DNA of 64,000 bases from Treponema sp. (GTDB lineage: Bacteria > Spirochaetota > Spirochaetia > Treponematales > Treponemataceae), in NCBI GenBank assembly GCA_017470605.1, contig JAFUYH010000019.1, forward strand, positions 1 to 64,000. The letters run 5' to 3'. A program made the position numbers and the translations under genes. Within the stretch, counting starts at the first letter, position 1, and each line of letters opens with the position of its first letter. Below, one piece after another: positions 38,732-48,477 of this stretch. The notes under the pieces are model-generated. The model saw nothing but the letters and a program-made list of their open reading frames with translations, ran no database searches and was not told where the DNA came from.

Positions 38732-39304
38732 ATGAACTTTAGTCAGACTGTGATACATTTTTCGGCGCCTACAATCTGCGGAATAAAACCTGCGAACCTT
38801 TTTTCCGTTAAGGCAGCAGATTTTTCAATTGCTGAATTCCGAAATTGGAAGGAAGAGTTTAAAAAACGCGGAATTGTAATCAGGGCTGTAAAATCGGGGG
38901 AGAATGCAGTTCTTCTGCTTGTTTACAACATCTGCTGGCTTAGAAAACTCCTTGCAGACTCTTTTGTGTCTGCATATTTAAGGGGAAAGGGCTACAGGAC
39001 TTGTCCTGACGTGGAGAAAGTTGTTAATCATCTTATGCAGAGGATGAAAAAATCGCCGGGATTTCCTCATGAAGTCGGTGTGATTCTTGGGTACCCGGTA
39101 TGTGATGTTGTGGAATTTGAAAAGAACGAAGGTAGAAACTGTAAATATTGCGGTTACTGGAAGTCTTATTCAGATGTAGAAAATGCAAGAATCTGTCAGT
39201 GCCGTTTTAAGGACTGCAGTTGTATGTGTAAAAAATGGTTCGATGAAGGATATCCACTTTCTAGAATCATAGAAGAATATAAGAAAGCTGTTCATGCAGC
39301 ATAA
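38732..39304 (+). CDS. DUF3793 family protein
   Basis: 190 residues. H-E-V-G-V-I-L-G-Y-P-V-C-D-V and the Cys-rich end (C-K-Y-C-G-Y-W...C-Q-C-R-F-K-D-C) match DUF3793, often found beside a flavodoxin in anaerobes. Preceded by two palindromic operators. Exact function unknown; metal- or iron-stress linked by context. Confidence 0.8.
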   Translation: MNFSQTVIHFSAPTICGIKPANLFSVKAADFSIAEFRNWKEEFKKRGIVIRAVKSGENAVLLLVYNICWLRKLLADSFVSAYLRGKGYRTCPDVEKVVNHLMQRMKKSPGFPHEVGVILGYPVCDVVEFEKNEGRNCKYCGYWKSYSDVENARICQCRFKDCSCMCKKWFDEGYPLSRIIEEYKKAVHAA

Positions 39305-39318
39305 AAGTGAGGTGTAAA

Positions 39319-39738
39319 ATGAAAGTTGCTGTGATTTATGCAAGCACAACTGGTAATACAGAAGCAATGGCAAACGCTATTTGTGAATCGGCAAAGGCAT
39401 CGGGGGGAGACGTGCTTTTTTCAACTGCAGACAGTGCAGTACAGGCAGATGTTCTGGCTTGTGATGTAATTCTTCTTGGAAGCCCTGCAATGGGCGATGA
39501 AGTTCTGGAAGATTCTATGGAAGAATTTTTTACAGGAATTGAATCATCTTTGAATGGAAAGAAGGTCGGAATTTTTGGTTCTTATGACTGGGGTGATGGC
39601 CAGTGGCTTCGCGACTGGAATGACCGCCTTTCCAGCGTAGGTGCTGTTTCTGCAGGCGAACCGCTTATGGTTCATCTTACTCCAGAAGATTCAGATATTG
39701 AAAACTGCAAGAACTGGGCTTCTGCCGCAATAAAATAG
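39319..39738 (+). CDS. Flavodoxin
   Basis: 139 residues from ATG 39319. The frame upstream (GTG 39307) would add four residues without a ribosome site. FMN-binding loop T-T-G-N-T-E at the N-terminus and the W-G-D-G-Q-W block later. Flavodoxin replaces ferredoxin when iron is scarce, in line with the upstream palindromes. Confidence 0.9.
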   Translation: MKVAVIYASTTGNTEAMANAICESAKASGGDVLFSTADSAVQADVLACDVILLGSPAMGDEVLEDSMEEFFTGIESSLNGKKVGIFGSYDWGDGQWLRDWNDRLSSVGAVSAGEPLMVHLTPEDSDIENCKNWASAAIK

Positions 39739-39765
39739 GCTCTTATAAAATAAATATATACTTAA

Positions 39766-39800
39766 GGGTGTACGAGTTTGCCAGTCGTACACCCTTTTCT
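39766..39800 (+). terminator. Terminator after flavodoxin
   Basis: GGGTGTACGA / TCGTACACCC (10 bp) then TTTTCTTTT. Confidence 0.85.
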
Positions 39801-39831
39801 TTTAGCACTTTTTGCCTGTCAAAAATGTGTG

Positions 39832-39865
39832 AATCAAACAATGACGTTTATGACATTGTTTGATT
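39832..39865. repeat. 12-bp inverted repeat between convergent genes
   Basis: AATCAAACAATG and CATTGTTTGATT with a 10-base loop, between flavodoxin and gpmA. May be the minus-strand terminator of gpmA, though its T-run is weak. Confidence 0.5.
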
Positions 39866-39884
39866 ATGTCTGTCAGTTTTTGAT

Positions 39885-40631
39885 TTACTTTTTCTTACCC
39901 TGATTTGCAACTGCATTCATTTTGGCAGCAATTGCTTCCTGGTCTCCTAAATAGTAATGCTTAACAACCTTAAAGTTATCATCAAATTCATATACAAGAG
40001 GAGTTCCAGTTGGAATGTTTACTTCAAGGATTTCTTCTGGAGAAAGGTTATCAAGATATTTTACAAGTGCCCTGAGGCTGTTTCCATGGGCTGCAATAAT
40101 AACTCGCTTTCCTGCCTTCATCTGCGGTTTTATTTCTTCCAGAAAGTAAGGTACAACGCGTTCAATTGTGGTTTCAAGACTTTCATTCTGAGGAAGGAAA
40201 CTTGAATCTACATCGCGGTACATAGCCTGCTTTTTTGCAGAGCGTTCATCATCATCAGAAAGTGCAGGCGGCTTAACGTCAAAAGAACGTCTCCAGATTT
40301 TTACCTGCTCTTCTCCAAATTTTTCTGCGGCTTCAGCTTTGTTCTTGCCCTGAAGGTCTCCGTAATGGCGTTCATTCAGTTTCCATGTTTTGATGACTGG
40401 AAGCCATTCCCTGTCCATTTCGCAAAGAATTCCGTTTAAGGTATGAATGGCTCTTTTTAAGTAAGAAGTATAGCAGATGTCAAAATCATAACCTTCTGCT
40501 TTCAGCAGTTTTCCTGCCGCTGCCGCTTCTTCCCTTCCTTTATCGCTGAGTTCTACATCAGTCCAGCCGGTAAAAAGATTCAGTTTGTTCCATTCGCTTT
40601 CGCCATGGCGTACTAATACTAATTTTGTCAT
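39885..40631 (-). CDS. gpmA: 2,3-bisphosphoglycerate-dependent phosphoglycerate mutase
   Basis: 248 residues. [10 protein letters not shown] at the start (phospho-His about 9), [12 protein letters not shown] and A-A-H-G-N-S-L-R near the end. Interconverts 3- and 2-phosphoglycerate in glycolysis. The dPGM form needs no metal; with a GTTAG-type palindrome in its promoter region, metal-linked control is possible. Confidence 0.93.
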   Translation of the reverse strand: MTKLVLVRHGESEWNKLNLFTGWTDVELSDKGREEAAAAGKLLKAEGYDFDICYTSYLKRAIHTLNGILCEMDREWLPVIKTWKLNERHYGDLQGKNKAEAAEKFGEEQVKIWRRSFDVKPPALSDDDERSAKKQAMYRDVDSSFLPQNESLETTIERVVPYFLEEIKPQMKAGKRVIIAAHGNSLRALVKYLDNLSPEEILEVNIPTGTPLVYEFDDNFKVVKHYYLGDQEAIAAKMNAVANQGKKK

Positions 40632-40664
40632 TTTTAGCCTCTTTTGAAATAAGTTAAAAGTTTA

Positions 40665-40680
40665 GTTAGTTATTACTAAC
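40665..40680. promoter_or_regulatory. GTTAG-N6-CTAAC operator (gpmA side)
   Basis: GTTAG-TTATTA-CTAAC, 34 bases before the gpmA start. Confidence 0.7.
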
Positions 40681-40709
40681 CAAAGAAGAGAATATCACTT
40701 TTAAAATAA

Positions 40710-40725
40710 GTTAGCAACAACTAAC
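40710..40725. promoter_or_regulatory. GTTAG-N6-CTAAC operator (middle of gpmA/ABC intergenic)
   Basis: GTTAG-CAACAA-CTAAC, upstream of the -35 of the ABC operon. Confidence 0.7.
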
Positions 40726-40733
40726 AAATTCTA

Positions 40734-40788
40734 TTGACTAAGGAAGAACAGAAAAATAAAATATAACAATTAGTTAGTAATAACTAAC
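40734..40788 (+). promoter_or_regulatory. ABC operon promoter with overlapping operator
   Basis: TTGACT (40734-40739), 17-base spacer, TAAAAT (40757-40762). The palindrome GTTAG-TAATAA-CTAAC (40773-40788) covers the start-site region, where bound repressor would block initiation. Confidence 0.7.
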
Positions 40789-40801
40789 ACGGGAGCTATA
40801 T

Positions 40802-42562
40802 ATGTCTAATAAAAAAACGAAGTCTCCTGCAAAAAAAGGTCTTCTTGGCTGGATTTTGTATTTTGCCGGAGAAAAAAAAGGTCAGTATTTTGTAAGTGTG
40901 TTTTTTGCACTGCTGAGTGTGGCGTGCTGCATGGCACCTTATTATATGATTGCCAGAATTGTACGTCAGCTGATTTCTGGCAGTAAAGATTGGGCTCTGT
41001 TTCTTAAAGAGTGTGGAATAATTTCACTTTTCTGGCTGGGAAACGTACTCTTTCACGCTTTATCAACTACAATGAGTCATGTTGCAACATTTAATCTTCT
41101 GGGAAATATCAGAAAGAGGATGTGCGATAAACTTACCCGGCTCCCTCTGGGAACGGTTCTTGATATGCCTTCCGGTTCGTTAAAGAACATCATGATAGAC
41201 CGCATAGACAGTATGGAAACAACTCTTGCCCATATAGTGCCGGAATATACTTCAAATATCATTCTGTCTCTGGTTCTTGTTGTTTATCTCTTTGTTTTGG
41301 ATTGGCGTCTTGCTCTGGCAAGCCTTGCTGTAGTTCCTGTTGGCCTTATAGCAATGAGTTTTATGTTCAAGGACAGCGCAAAAAGATTTAAGTATGCCCT
41401 TGATAAAACAAAGGTTTTGAATGATACCGCAGTTGAATACATAAACGGAATAGAAGTTATAAAGGCTTTCGGAAAATCAAAATCATCTTATGAAAAATTT
41501 GTAGTGGCTGCAAAAGAAGGTTCAGACTGTTATGTTGAATGGATGCGCGACTGCATCTGGCCTCATGCCGTTGCAACTGTAATAATGCCTTCTCTGCTTC
41601 TTTCTCTTCTGCCAATCGGTGGAATTATGTTCCTGCATGGCACAATTGATGCTCCTCTTTTTATAACGGTAATAATCATGGCTTTAAGTGCCGTTCAGCC
41701 GCTTTTAATTGCCTTTGGCTATCATGATGACATTGCAAAGGCCGGCGCGATTTTTGGTGAAGTCGGTGAAATTATGACTCTTCCTGAACTGATTCGTCCT
41801 GCTTTTGATGTAAAGAAGCCGGAAGATAATTCAATCGTGCTGAAAGATGTAAGATTCAGCTACCATGGAAAAAAAGAGATTCTGCATGGAATAAACATGA
41901 CTCTGCCGCAGGGCTCTTACAGCGCATTTGTGGGGCCTAGCGGAAGCGGAAAGTCCACGATTGCCCGCCTTATTGCTTCGCTTTGGGATGTAGATTCCGG
42001 CAGCATAGAAATTGGCGGAGTGAATATAAAGGATTTGTCTCTGGAAGACTATAACAGGCGCATTGCCTATGTAAGTCAGGATAACTTTCTTTTTGATATG
42101 AGCGTAAGAGATAATATCCGGCTTGGAAAAGAAGGGGCAAGCGATGCAGAGGTTGAAGAAGTTGCCAGAAAATCAGGCTGTTATGATTTTATCATGAGTC
42201 TTGAAAATGGTTTTGATACTGTTGTTGGCGGAAGCGGCACTCATCTGAGTGGCGGTGAACGCCAGAGAATTGCCATTGCGCGTGCCATGATGAAGGATGC
42301 GCCGATTATTATTCTGGATGAAGCAACTGCTTACACTGACCCCGAAAATGAAGCAATTATTCAGCAGAGCGTTGCAAAACTTGTTGCCGGAAAAACTCTG
42401 ATTGTAATTGCCCACCGTCTTTCTACTGTAAAAGATGCAGACAGACTGTATGTAATCAAAGATGGTGTTATAGAAAGTGAAGGAAAGCACGAAGAGCTGA
42501 TTGAAAAAGGCGGTCTTTATAAAGATATGTGGGAAGCCCATGTAAGCAGTAAGGATGAGTAA
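40802..42562 (+). CDS. ABC half-transporter (TMD-NBD), metallophore-uptake type, first of pair
   Basis: 586 residues. Six-helix exporter-fold membrane domain (about 20-310), then ATPase with Walker A about 380 (G-P-S-G-S-G-K-S-T), signature L-S-G-G-E-R-Q-R and Walker B I-I-I-L-D-E-A-T. It forms a heterodimer with the next gene. Pairs of this fold such as YbtP/YbtQ import siderophores; the adjoining ECF genes and operator support metal uptake. Substrate not shown by sequence. Confidence 0.8.
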   Translation: MSNKKTKSPAKKGLLGWILYFAGEKKGQYFVSVFFALLSVACCMAPYYMIARIVRQLISGSKDWALFLKECGIISLFWLGNVLFHALSTTMSHVATFNLLGNIRKRMCDKLTRLPLGTVLDMPSGSLKNIMIDRIDSMETTLAHIVPEYTSNIILSLVLVVYLFVLDWRLALASLAVVPVGLIAMSFMFKDSAKRFKYALDKTKVLNDTAVEYINGIEVIKAFGKSKSSYEKFVVAAKEGSDCYVEWMRDCIWPHAVATVIMPSLLLSLLPIGGIMFLHGTIDAPLFITVIIMALSAVQPLLIAFGYHDDIAKAGAIFGEVGEIMTLPELIRPAFDVKKPEDNSIVLKDVRFSYHGKKEILHGINMTLPQGSYSAFVGPSGSGKSTIARLIASLWDVDSGSIEIGGVNIKDLSLEDYNRRIAYVSQDNFLFDMSVRDNIRLGKEGASDAEVEEVARKSGCYDFIMSLENGFDTVVGGSGTHLSGGERQRIAIARAMMKDAPIIILDEATAYTDPENEAIIQQSVAKLVAGKTLIVIAHRLSTVKDADRLYVIKDGVIESEGKHEELIEKGGLYKDMWEAHVSSKDE

Positions 42563-42573
42563 GGGGATAGTAT

Positions 42574-44331
42574 ATGTTTGAAATTTTAGGAAATTTTTTT
42601 AAGTTTTGCGATAAGGAAAATAGAAGAAAGTTTTATGGCTCTATTGTAGTGGGCATTATAAATTCACTTTTTCTTGCTCTAAAAATTGCGGCTGTGGCAG
42701 TAATGCTGCAGGGAATAATAGGAACTGCCGTAGACGGACTTCCTTTTGAAACAAAATCAATCTGGCTTTCCTTTATAATTATGTGTGTCAGCGTGATTGG
42801 AGGAATTATTACCAGAAAGTTTACTGCAATGTGGCAGTGTGAAGGCGGGTATCGTACCTGTGCCAAAAAGCGAATTGAAATTGCAGAGCACCTGCGATAT
42901 CTTCCTATGGGATATTTTAATTCCAACAGTCTTGGAGAAATTGCTTCCGTAACGACAAATACAATGGAAAGTGTTGGAGATGTTGCTACCCGTGCCGTTA
43001 TGATGGTTTTGCAGGGCCTTTTAGACACTTCCGTAATAATTATCATGCTTTTTTTCTTTGACTGGCGTATAGCACTTGTTGCTCTTGCTGGTTTTGGAGT
43101 TTTTGAAATCGTAAATATTTTTATGCGTCTTTCTGTAAAGAATGTGTCTGCATTAAAAATAAAGGATGATACAGCAGAGATTGGAAAGATTTTGGAATAC
43201 ATTCAGGGAATTGCAGAAGTTAAGGCTTATAATCTTTCTGGAAAGCGTCAGACAGAACTTAATCAGGTTATAAATAAAAGGATAAAAACTCTTATCAGGA
43301 TGGAACTGCGATGCATTCCTTTTGCAAACCTGCAGTCTCTTGTGTCAAAACTTTCTGGAGTTGCCCTTATGATTGCTTCTTTCAGTTTTTATCTGGACGG
43401 CAGCATGACTCTTTCTTACTGTGCGGTAATGCTTGTCTGTTCTTTCATGCTCTTTAATGCTCTGGAAGCTGGCGGAAACTATTCTGCCCTTTTAAGAACA
43501 ATTGATATTGGCGTTACAAAGGCAAATAAAATCCTTGCCCTGCCGACTATGAATATAGAAGGAAATGGTGATGAATCTGAAACTGAAGGAAATCTGGATT
43601 TGGAAGCCCGCTCTGTAGAGTTTGCTTACGATACAAAAAAAATCATCGATGGTATTTCGCTTAAAATTCCTGCAAAAACTACAACTGCAATTGTGGGACC
43701 AAGCGGTGGAGGAAAAACAACCTTCTGTCATCTTCTGGCAAGGTTCTGGGATGTAGATTCCGGAAGTGTCACCCTGGGCGGAAAAAACGTAAAGGATTAC
43801 AACATGGATAACCTCATGAAAAATTACAGTTTTGTTTTCCAGAATGTATATCTTTTCCACGATACTATTGCAAATAACATCCGCTTTGGAGAACCTGATG
43901 CCCCGATGGAAAAAGTTATTGCGGCCGCCAAAAAGGCCTGCTGCCATGACTTTATTTCTGCCCTGCCAGATGGGTATGACACCGTGATTGGAGAAGGCGG
44001 AGCAAGCCTGAGTGGTGGAGAAAAACAGCGCATTTCCATTGCACGTGCCATTATGAAAGATTCCCCAATCATCATTCTGGACGAAGCAACAGCAAACGTA
44101 GACCCGGAAAACGAGCGTGACCTTATGACGGCAATTTCAGAACTTACCCGGGAAAAGACTGTAATCATGATTGCCCACCGCTTAAAGACAGTGCGCAATG
44201 CAGACCAGATTATTGTAATCGACAAGGGCAAGATTGCAGAGCAGGGTAAGCACGAAGAACTGATTGCCAAAGGCGGTATTTATGCCAAGTTCATAGATGC
44301 CCGTAAGGAAGCAGTCAGCTGGAAACTTTAG
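42574..44331 (+). CDS. ABC half-transporter (TMD-NBD), second of pair
   Basis: 585 residues. Same layout as its neighbour: membrane domain, Walker A G-P-S-G-G-G-K-T-T, signature L-S-G-G-E-K-Q-R, Walker B I-I-I-L-D-E-A-T, and H-loop A-H-R-L. Starts 11 bases after the first gene. Likely the partner subunit. Confidence 0.8.
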   Translation: MFEILGNFFKFCDKENRRKFYGSIVVGIINSLFLALKIAAVAVMLQGIIGTAVDGLPFETKSIWLSFIIMCVSVIGGIITRKFTAMWQCEGGYRTCAKKRIEIAEHLRYLPMGYFNSNSLGEIASVTTNTMESVGDVATRAVMMVLQGLLDTSVIIIMLFFFDWRIALVALAGFGVFEIVNIFMRLSVKNVSALKIKDDTAEIGKILEYIQGIAEVKAYNLSGKRQTELNQVINKRIKTLIRMELRCIPFANLQSLVSKLSGVALMIASFSFYLDGSMTLSYCAVMLVCSFMLFNALEAGGNYSALLRTIDIGVTKANKILALPTMNIEGNGDESETEGNLDLEARSVEFAYDTKKIIDGISLKIPAKTTTAIVGPSGGGKTTFCHLLARFWDVDSGSVTLGGKNVKDYNMDNLMKNYSFVFQNVYLFHDTIANNIRFGEPDAPMEKVIAAAKKACCHDFISALPDGYDTVIGEGGASLSGGEKQRISIARAIMKDSPIIILDEATANVDPENERDLMTAISELTREKTVIMIAHRLKTVRNADQIIVIDKGKIAEQGKHEELIAKGGIYAKFIDARKEAVSWKL

Positions 44332-44354
44332 ATAAATATTGAACAGGATGCATT

Positions 44355-45041
44355 ATGAAAAAAGAAGGAAGAAATCTGATTTTAGCCGCCATTGGCATGG
44401 TTTTATTTATGATTGGAGACTGGCTTTTAGATGCCGCAGGAGCTGGTGATGCAGAAGTCGGGCTGGTTGTTCATTCAAACTGGGTGAACATGGCAAGCTG
44501 GCGTTTTGTTGCTTCTGCAGTTCTTGCACTTGTGGCAATTTTTCCAGTCTGGCTTGGTGTAAAAGAGGCTATAAAAATCAGTGCAGACAGCACAAGACTT
44601 GATTCTGGTGCAAGCCGTTTCTGGAACAAGGCTTTTCAGTGGGGTCAGGTAATTCTGATTGCCTTTGGAATGGGCTTTCACATTATTTTGTGCATGTTTC
44701 CAATCTTTTTTAAGCAGACTCTTGCAGCTGGTGCGTCCGTAGAATTTGCAACTGCAGTGGTGAATGATTCTGCATCCCTTGTTGTAGTTCCGCTTATTAT
44801 TTTATATATCCTTTGCGATGCAGGAATCTCTATCGCATGGTATTACATAATCCTCAAAAAAGAATTGAATCTTGGAAAGTGGGCCTTATTCTGCTGTCCT
44901 CTTTCTTCCCTGATTATTGACTTTATCCTAAAGGCAATTCCCCTTCAGTTCTTTAAGGATTTTACAGTCGCTTTTGAATCTTTGGGCTGGCTTTTAATGT
45001 ATACAGCACTGGCAGTTCATTGTTTCAGGAAAAAAGACTAG
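44355..45041 (+). CDS. DUF6796-like integral membrane protein
   Basis: 228 residues with about six hydrophobic segments. M-G-L-V... type N-terminus with I-G-D-W-L-L-D. Sits in the same operon as the ABC pair and S-component. No transport motif; role unknown. Confidence 0.6.
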   Translation: MKKEGRNLILAAIGMVLFMIGDWLLDAAGAGDAEVGLVVHSNWVNMASWRFVASAVLALVAIFPVWLGVKEAIKISADSTRLDSGASRFWNKAFQWGQVILIAFGMGFHIILCMFPIFFKQTLAAGASVEFATAVVNDSASLVVVPLIILYILCDAGISIAWYYIILKKELNLGKWALFCCPLSSLIIDFILKAIPLQFFKDFTVAFESLGWLLMYTALAVHCFRKKD

Positions 45042-45076
45042 TCGTAAAATGATTTTAATTTATTGAGGTAGAAAAA

Positions 45077-45661
45077 ATGGATAATTCAAAAAAACTTAAA
45101 GGTAAAGACCTTGTGAACATTGGTGTGTTTACGGCAATTTATTTTGTTGTAATTCTTATTGTTGCCATGCTGGGATTCATCCCTGTCTTTATGCCGCTTA
45201 TGGCTGTTCTTGACCCTCTTTTGGGCGGAATTGTTTTTATGCTTTTTCTTACAAAGGTAAAAAAGCCCGGCATGATTTTAATTATGAGCGTTCTGATGGG
45301 AATTCTGATGCTTCTTACAGGAATGTCTTTTTATGCATTGGTTGTCGGTACCATTAGTGGTATTTGTGCAGAACTGATTTATAAAAGCGGAGATTACAAA
45401 AGCTCAAAGAAAGCGGTCTGGACTCATGCTGTATTCAGTCTCTGGATTTGGAGCAACTTTCTTCCTCTCTTTCTGCAGCCGGAAAAATACTGGTCTACCC
45501 GCCAGCAGTTTGGAGAAGAATATATAAACACTCTTACCAGCCTTATGCCTGCCTGGATGTGCCCGGTTCTACTTGTGGTATGTTTTGTCTTTGGAATTTT
45601 AGGCGGACTTCTTGGAAAGGCCATCTTAAAAAAGCATTTTGAAAAAGCCGGAATTGCGTGA
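45077..45661 (+). CDS. Trep_Strep family ECF-type S component
   Basis: 194 residues with about five to six membrane helices. K-L-K-G-K-D-L-V-N-I-G-V-F-T-A-I-Y-F at the N-terminus is the Trep_Strep family signature, a group of integral membrane proteins first noted in Treponema and Streptococcus. Directly upstream of EcfT and EcfA, so it is probably a substrate-binding S subunit. Close paralogue at 47890. Confidence 0.8.
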   Translation: MDNSKKLKGKDLVNIGVFTAIYFVVILIVAMLGFIPVFMPLMAVLDPLLGGIVFMLFLTKVKKPGMILIMSVLMGILMLLTGMSFYALVVGTISGICAELIYKSGDYKSSKKAVWTHAVFSLWIWSNFLPLFLQPEKYWSTRQQFGEEYINTLTSLMPAWMCPVLLVVCFVFGILGGLLGKAILKKHFEKAGIA

Positions 45662-45673
45662 CGGTAAAACAGA

Positions 45674-46408
45674 ATGAATAGTGAACTTATGATGTCTGCG
45701 GGGGGAAGAAAATCTTTTCTTGACCCGCGGACAAAACTCCTTCTTCTTATAATAGTTGCAATTTTTGTATTGGGAAATGCAGGCGGAGCCAATGCAGATT
45801 TTTTCAGAATAGTTTTGAATTACTTTCCGCTCTTTTTGCTGCTTGCTTCACGCCGTTTTGGGGCATTTTTGTATGGCGTGGTTTTGTATACTTTAGGCTA
45901 TGCCCTGCAGATTTTTGCAGTTCCTCATCTTAGCGGGCTTCCGTCTTTTCTTGTTCTTGCTGTAAGCGGAATTTTCCTGCGTTTTCTGCCGGGAATCCTG
46001 ACTGGAATGTATGTGGTTTCTACTACAACCGTAAGCGAATTCATAGCGGCAATGGAAAGAATGCACGTACCCCAGGTAATTACAATTCCTCTTTCAGTCA
46101 TGTTCAGATTTTTCCCTACAGTAGCAGAAGAAGCGTCCAGCATAAACAGGGCCATGACAATGAGGGACATAAAATTTGGAGGCAGAAAAGCCTTTAAGAT
46201 GATTGAATACCGCCTGATTCCTATGATGACCTGTTCCGTAAAAATAGGTCAGGAACTTTCTGCAGCCTCCCTTACCCGCGGTCTTGGTTCTCCAGAAAAG
46301 CGCACGAATATCTGTAAAATCGGTTTTGGTTTCTGGGATTTTCTGACTTTTCTGGGAATTCTGGCTGGAATTCTTTTTACGATTTTAAAAGCGGCAGGAC
46401 TTTTGTAA
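45674..46408 (+). CDS. ECF transporter T component
   Basis: 244 residues. Membrane protein with D-P-R-T-K-L at the N-terminus and the C-terminal coupling helix S-L-T-R-G-L-G (the Ala/Ser-Arg-Gly motif) that contacts the ATPases. Follows the S component. Confidence 0.82.
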   Translation: MNSELMMSAGGRKSFLDPRTKLLLLIIVAIFVLGNAGGANADFFRIVLNYFPLFLLLASRRFGAFLYGVVLYTLGYALQIFAVPHLSGLPSFLVLAVSGIFLRFLPGILTGMYVVSTTTVSEFIAAMERMHVPQVITIPLSVMFRFFPTVAEEASSINRAMTMRDIKFGGRKAFKMIEYRLIPMMTCSVKIGQELSAASLTRGLGSPEKRTNICKIGFGFWDFLTFLGILAGILFTILKAAGLL

Positions 46409-46433
46409 TTGATGAAGTTTTTGATGGGGCAGG

Positions 46434-47879
46434 ATGATGATTGAATTAAAAAATGTTGATTTTAAGTATCTTTCTTCTGATTCAGCAGCTTGTGCAGAAG
46501 AGTCTGACGGAAGCCTTAAAAACTTGAGCCTTTCTGTTGCCGACGGCGAATTTATTCTGCTTACGGGGGCTTCTGGCTGCGGAAAGACTACAATACTTCG
46601 GCTTGTAAACGGTCTGATTCCAAATTTTTATGAAGGCAGGCTTTCTGGCAGCGTGAACGTAAATGGTCTTGATGTAAGCCATGCAGAACTTTACGATACA
46701 GCAAAAATTGTCAGTACGGTTTTTCAAAATCCGCGAAGTCAGTTTTTTAATGTTGATACCACAAGCGAACTTGCCTTTGCCTGCGAAAACCGGGGAATGC
46801 CGGAAAATGAAATTCTTGGCAGGGTAAAGAGCGTTGTAAAAGAACTTAAGATGGAAGCTCTTTTGAACAGGAGCCTTTTTCAGCTTTCGGGCGGGCAGAA
46901 GCAGAAAATTGCCTGTGCTTCTGTGGCGGTTACGCAAAACAGTGTTATTCTTTTAGACGAGCCCAGCGCAAATCTTGATACAAAAACCATTGTGGAACTA
47001 AGGTCTCTGCTTGCAAAGTGGAAGAGTGAAGGTAAGACCATTCTTGTGGCCGAACACCGGATTTCTTATCTCTGGGATTTAGCAGACAGAACGGTGATTT
47101 TGAAGGACGGGGAAATTTTGCAAGAACTTTCCCGCGCTCAGATGGATGCCGTAAAAGAAGAAGACTTGCATGAAATGGGGCTTCGTTCCCACAAGGCAGA
47201 CTTTGGCGTGCAGGGATTTAATGCCCAAGAAAGTCACTTTTTGGGGGATGAAGAAAAATCTGCCCTAGTCATCAAAAATTTCCGCTATAAATACAAAAAC
47301 GGTTTTCTTGCCCTGAACATTCCCCTCATGAAAATCCCTGAAAATAAAATAACTGCTCTTACTGGCAGCAATGGCGAAGGAAAAACTACTTTCCTGAACT
47401 GTCTTTGCGGGCTTGGCAGGCGGTCAAAGGGCATCCTGGAATTTAATGGCAAAAGTTACCGCCGCCGCCAGAGGCAAAAGCAGATTTTTCTTGTAATGCA
47501 GGACGTGAATCATCAGCTTTTTACAGAAAGCGTTCTGGATGAAGTTTTAATCAGTCAGAAAGAAGAAAATGAAGAAGAAGCCCTTCGCATCTTGCGGACT
47601 CTGGATTTGGGTGATTTTGCAGACCGTCACCCCATGTCCCTTTCGGGCGGGCAGAAACAGAGGCTTGCGGTGGCATGTGCGGTTGCAAGCGGCAGAAATA
47701 TTCTTTTATTTGATGAACCCACAAGCGGCCTTGATTACAGCCACATGCTACAGATTGCTTCAATTTTGCGCGAACTTAAAGAACTGGGCAAAACCATAAT
47801 CGTAGTAACCCACGACCGCGAGCTCATAAAGGCAGCCTGCGATTACGAACTCGCGCTTGCGGATTTTAATCAGAAATAA
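46434..47879 (+). CDS. ECF transporter dual ATPase (A-A fusion)
   Basis: 481 residues with two ATPase domains: Walker A G-A-S-G-C-G-K-T-T about 42 and G-S-N-G-E-G-K-T-T about 308, with signatures L-S-G-G-Q-K-Q. Energises S components; it lies between two S-component genes of opposite orientation and could serve both. Confidence 0.85.
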   Translation: MMIELKNVDFKYLSSDSAACAEESDGSLKNLSLSVADGEFILLTGASGCGKTTILRLVNGLIPNFYEGRLSGSVNVNGLDVSHAELYDTAKIVSTVFQNPRSQFFNVDTTSELAFACENRGMPENEILGRVKSVVKELKMEALLNRSLFQLSGGQKQKIACASVAVTQNSVILLDEPSANLDTKTIVELRSLLAKWKSEGKTILVAEHRISYLWDLADRTVILKDGEILQELSRAQMDAVKEEDLHEMGLRSHKADFGVQGFNAQESHFLGDEEKSALVIKNFRYKYKNGFLALNIPLMKIPENKITALTGSNGEGKTTFLNCLCGLGRRSKGILEFNGKSYRRRQRQKQIFLVMQDVNHQLFTESVLDEVLISQKEENEEEALRILRTLDLGDFADRHPMSLSGGQKQRLAVACAVASGRNILLFDEPTSGLDYSHMLQIASILRELKELGKTIIVVTHDRELIKAACDYELALADFNQK

Positions 47880-47889
47880 ATGTCAGTCT

Positions 47890-48474
47890 TTAGACAATTC
47901 CTGCTTTGGCAAAGTGTTTCTTAAGCATTGACTTTCCCAAAATGGCGCCAAGACAACCGAATGCAAAGCAAGAGATGATGAAAACCGGAATTGCCCAATA
48001 TGGAAAGAATTTCATTACGGCCTCTGCATATTCAGCACCGTAACTTGAACGGTTAGACCAGTATCGCTCTGGGTTTATCCACAATGGTGCGGCATAGCCC
48101 ATAATCCAGATAGAAAAAATCCCGCATGAAATAATACCCCTTTTTGAACTTTTGTATTCACCTCGCCTGCAGATAAGGTCGGCAATCAGACCAAGTGCGG
48201 ATGCAAGGAAAATTGGAATGACATTCATTCCTGTTACAAAAGAAAGAATTCCGCAGATTGTTGCAAAAATCCAAATCATTCCGAATTTCTTAACTCTGGT
48301 AAGGAAGAGCATAAAGGGGATTCCTCCAAAAATTGGAACCAGCACATATAAAAGAGGCATAAATACTGGAATAAACCCCAGACATGCTACTACAAACATA
48401 ATGATAAAGTAAATTGCGGCAAATATACCGATATTTACTAAATCCTTTCCTTTTAATTTCTTTGATTCATCCAT
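47890..48474 (-). CDS. Second Trep_Strep family S component
   Basis: 194 residues, paralogous over its length to the 45077 product (same start K-L-K-G-K-D-L-V-N-I-G and end K-K-H-F-x-K-A-G-I). Last gene of the minus-strand operon after the second ABC pair. Convergent with the dual ATPase gene, only 10 bases apart. Confidence 0.8.
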   Translation of the reverse strand: MDESKKLKGKDLVNIGIFAAIYFIIMFVVACLGFIPVFMPLLYVLVPIFGGIPFMLFLTRVKKFGMIWIFATICGILSFVTGMNVIPIFLASALGLIADLICRRGEYKSSKRGIISCGIFSIWIMGYAAPLWINPERYWSNRSSYGAEYAEAVMKFFPYWAIPVFIISCFAFGCLGAILGKSMLKKHFAKAGIV

Positions 48475-48477
48475 TTT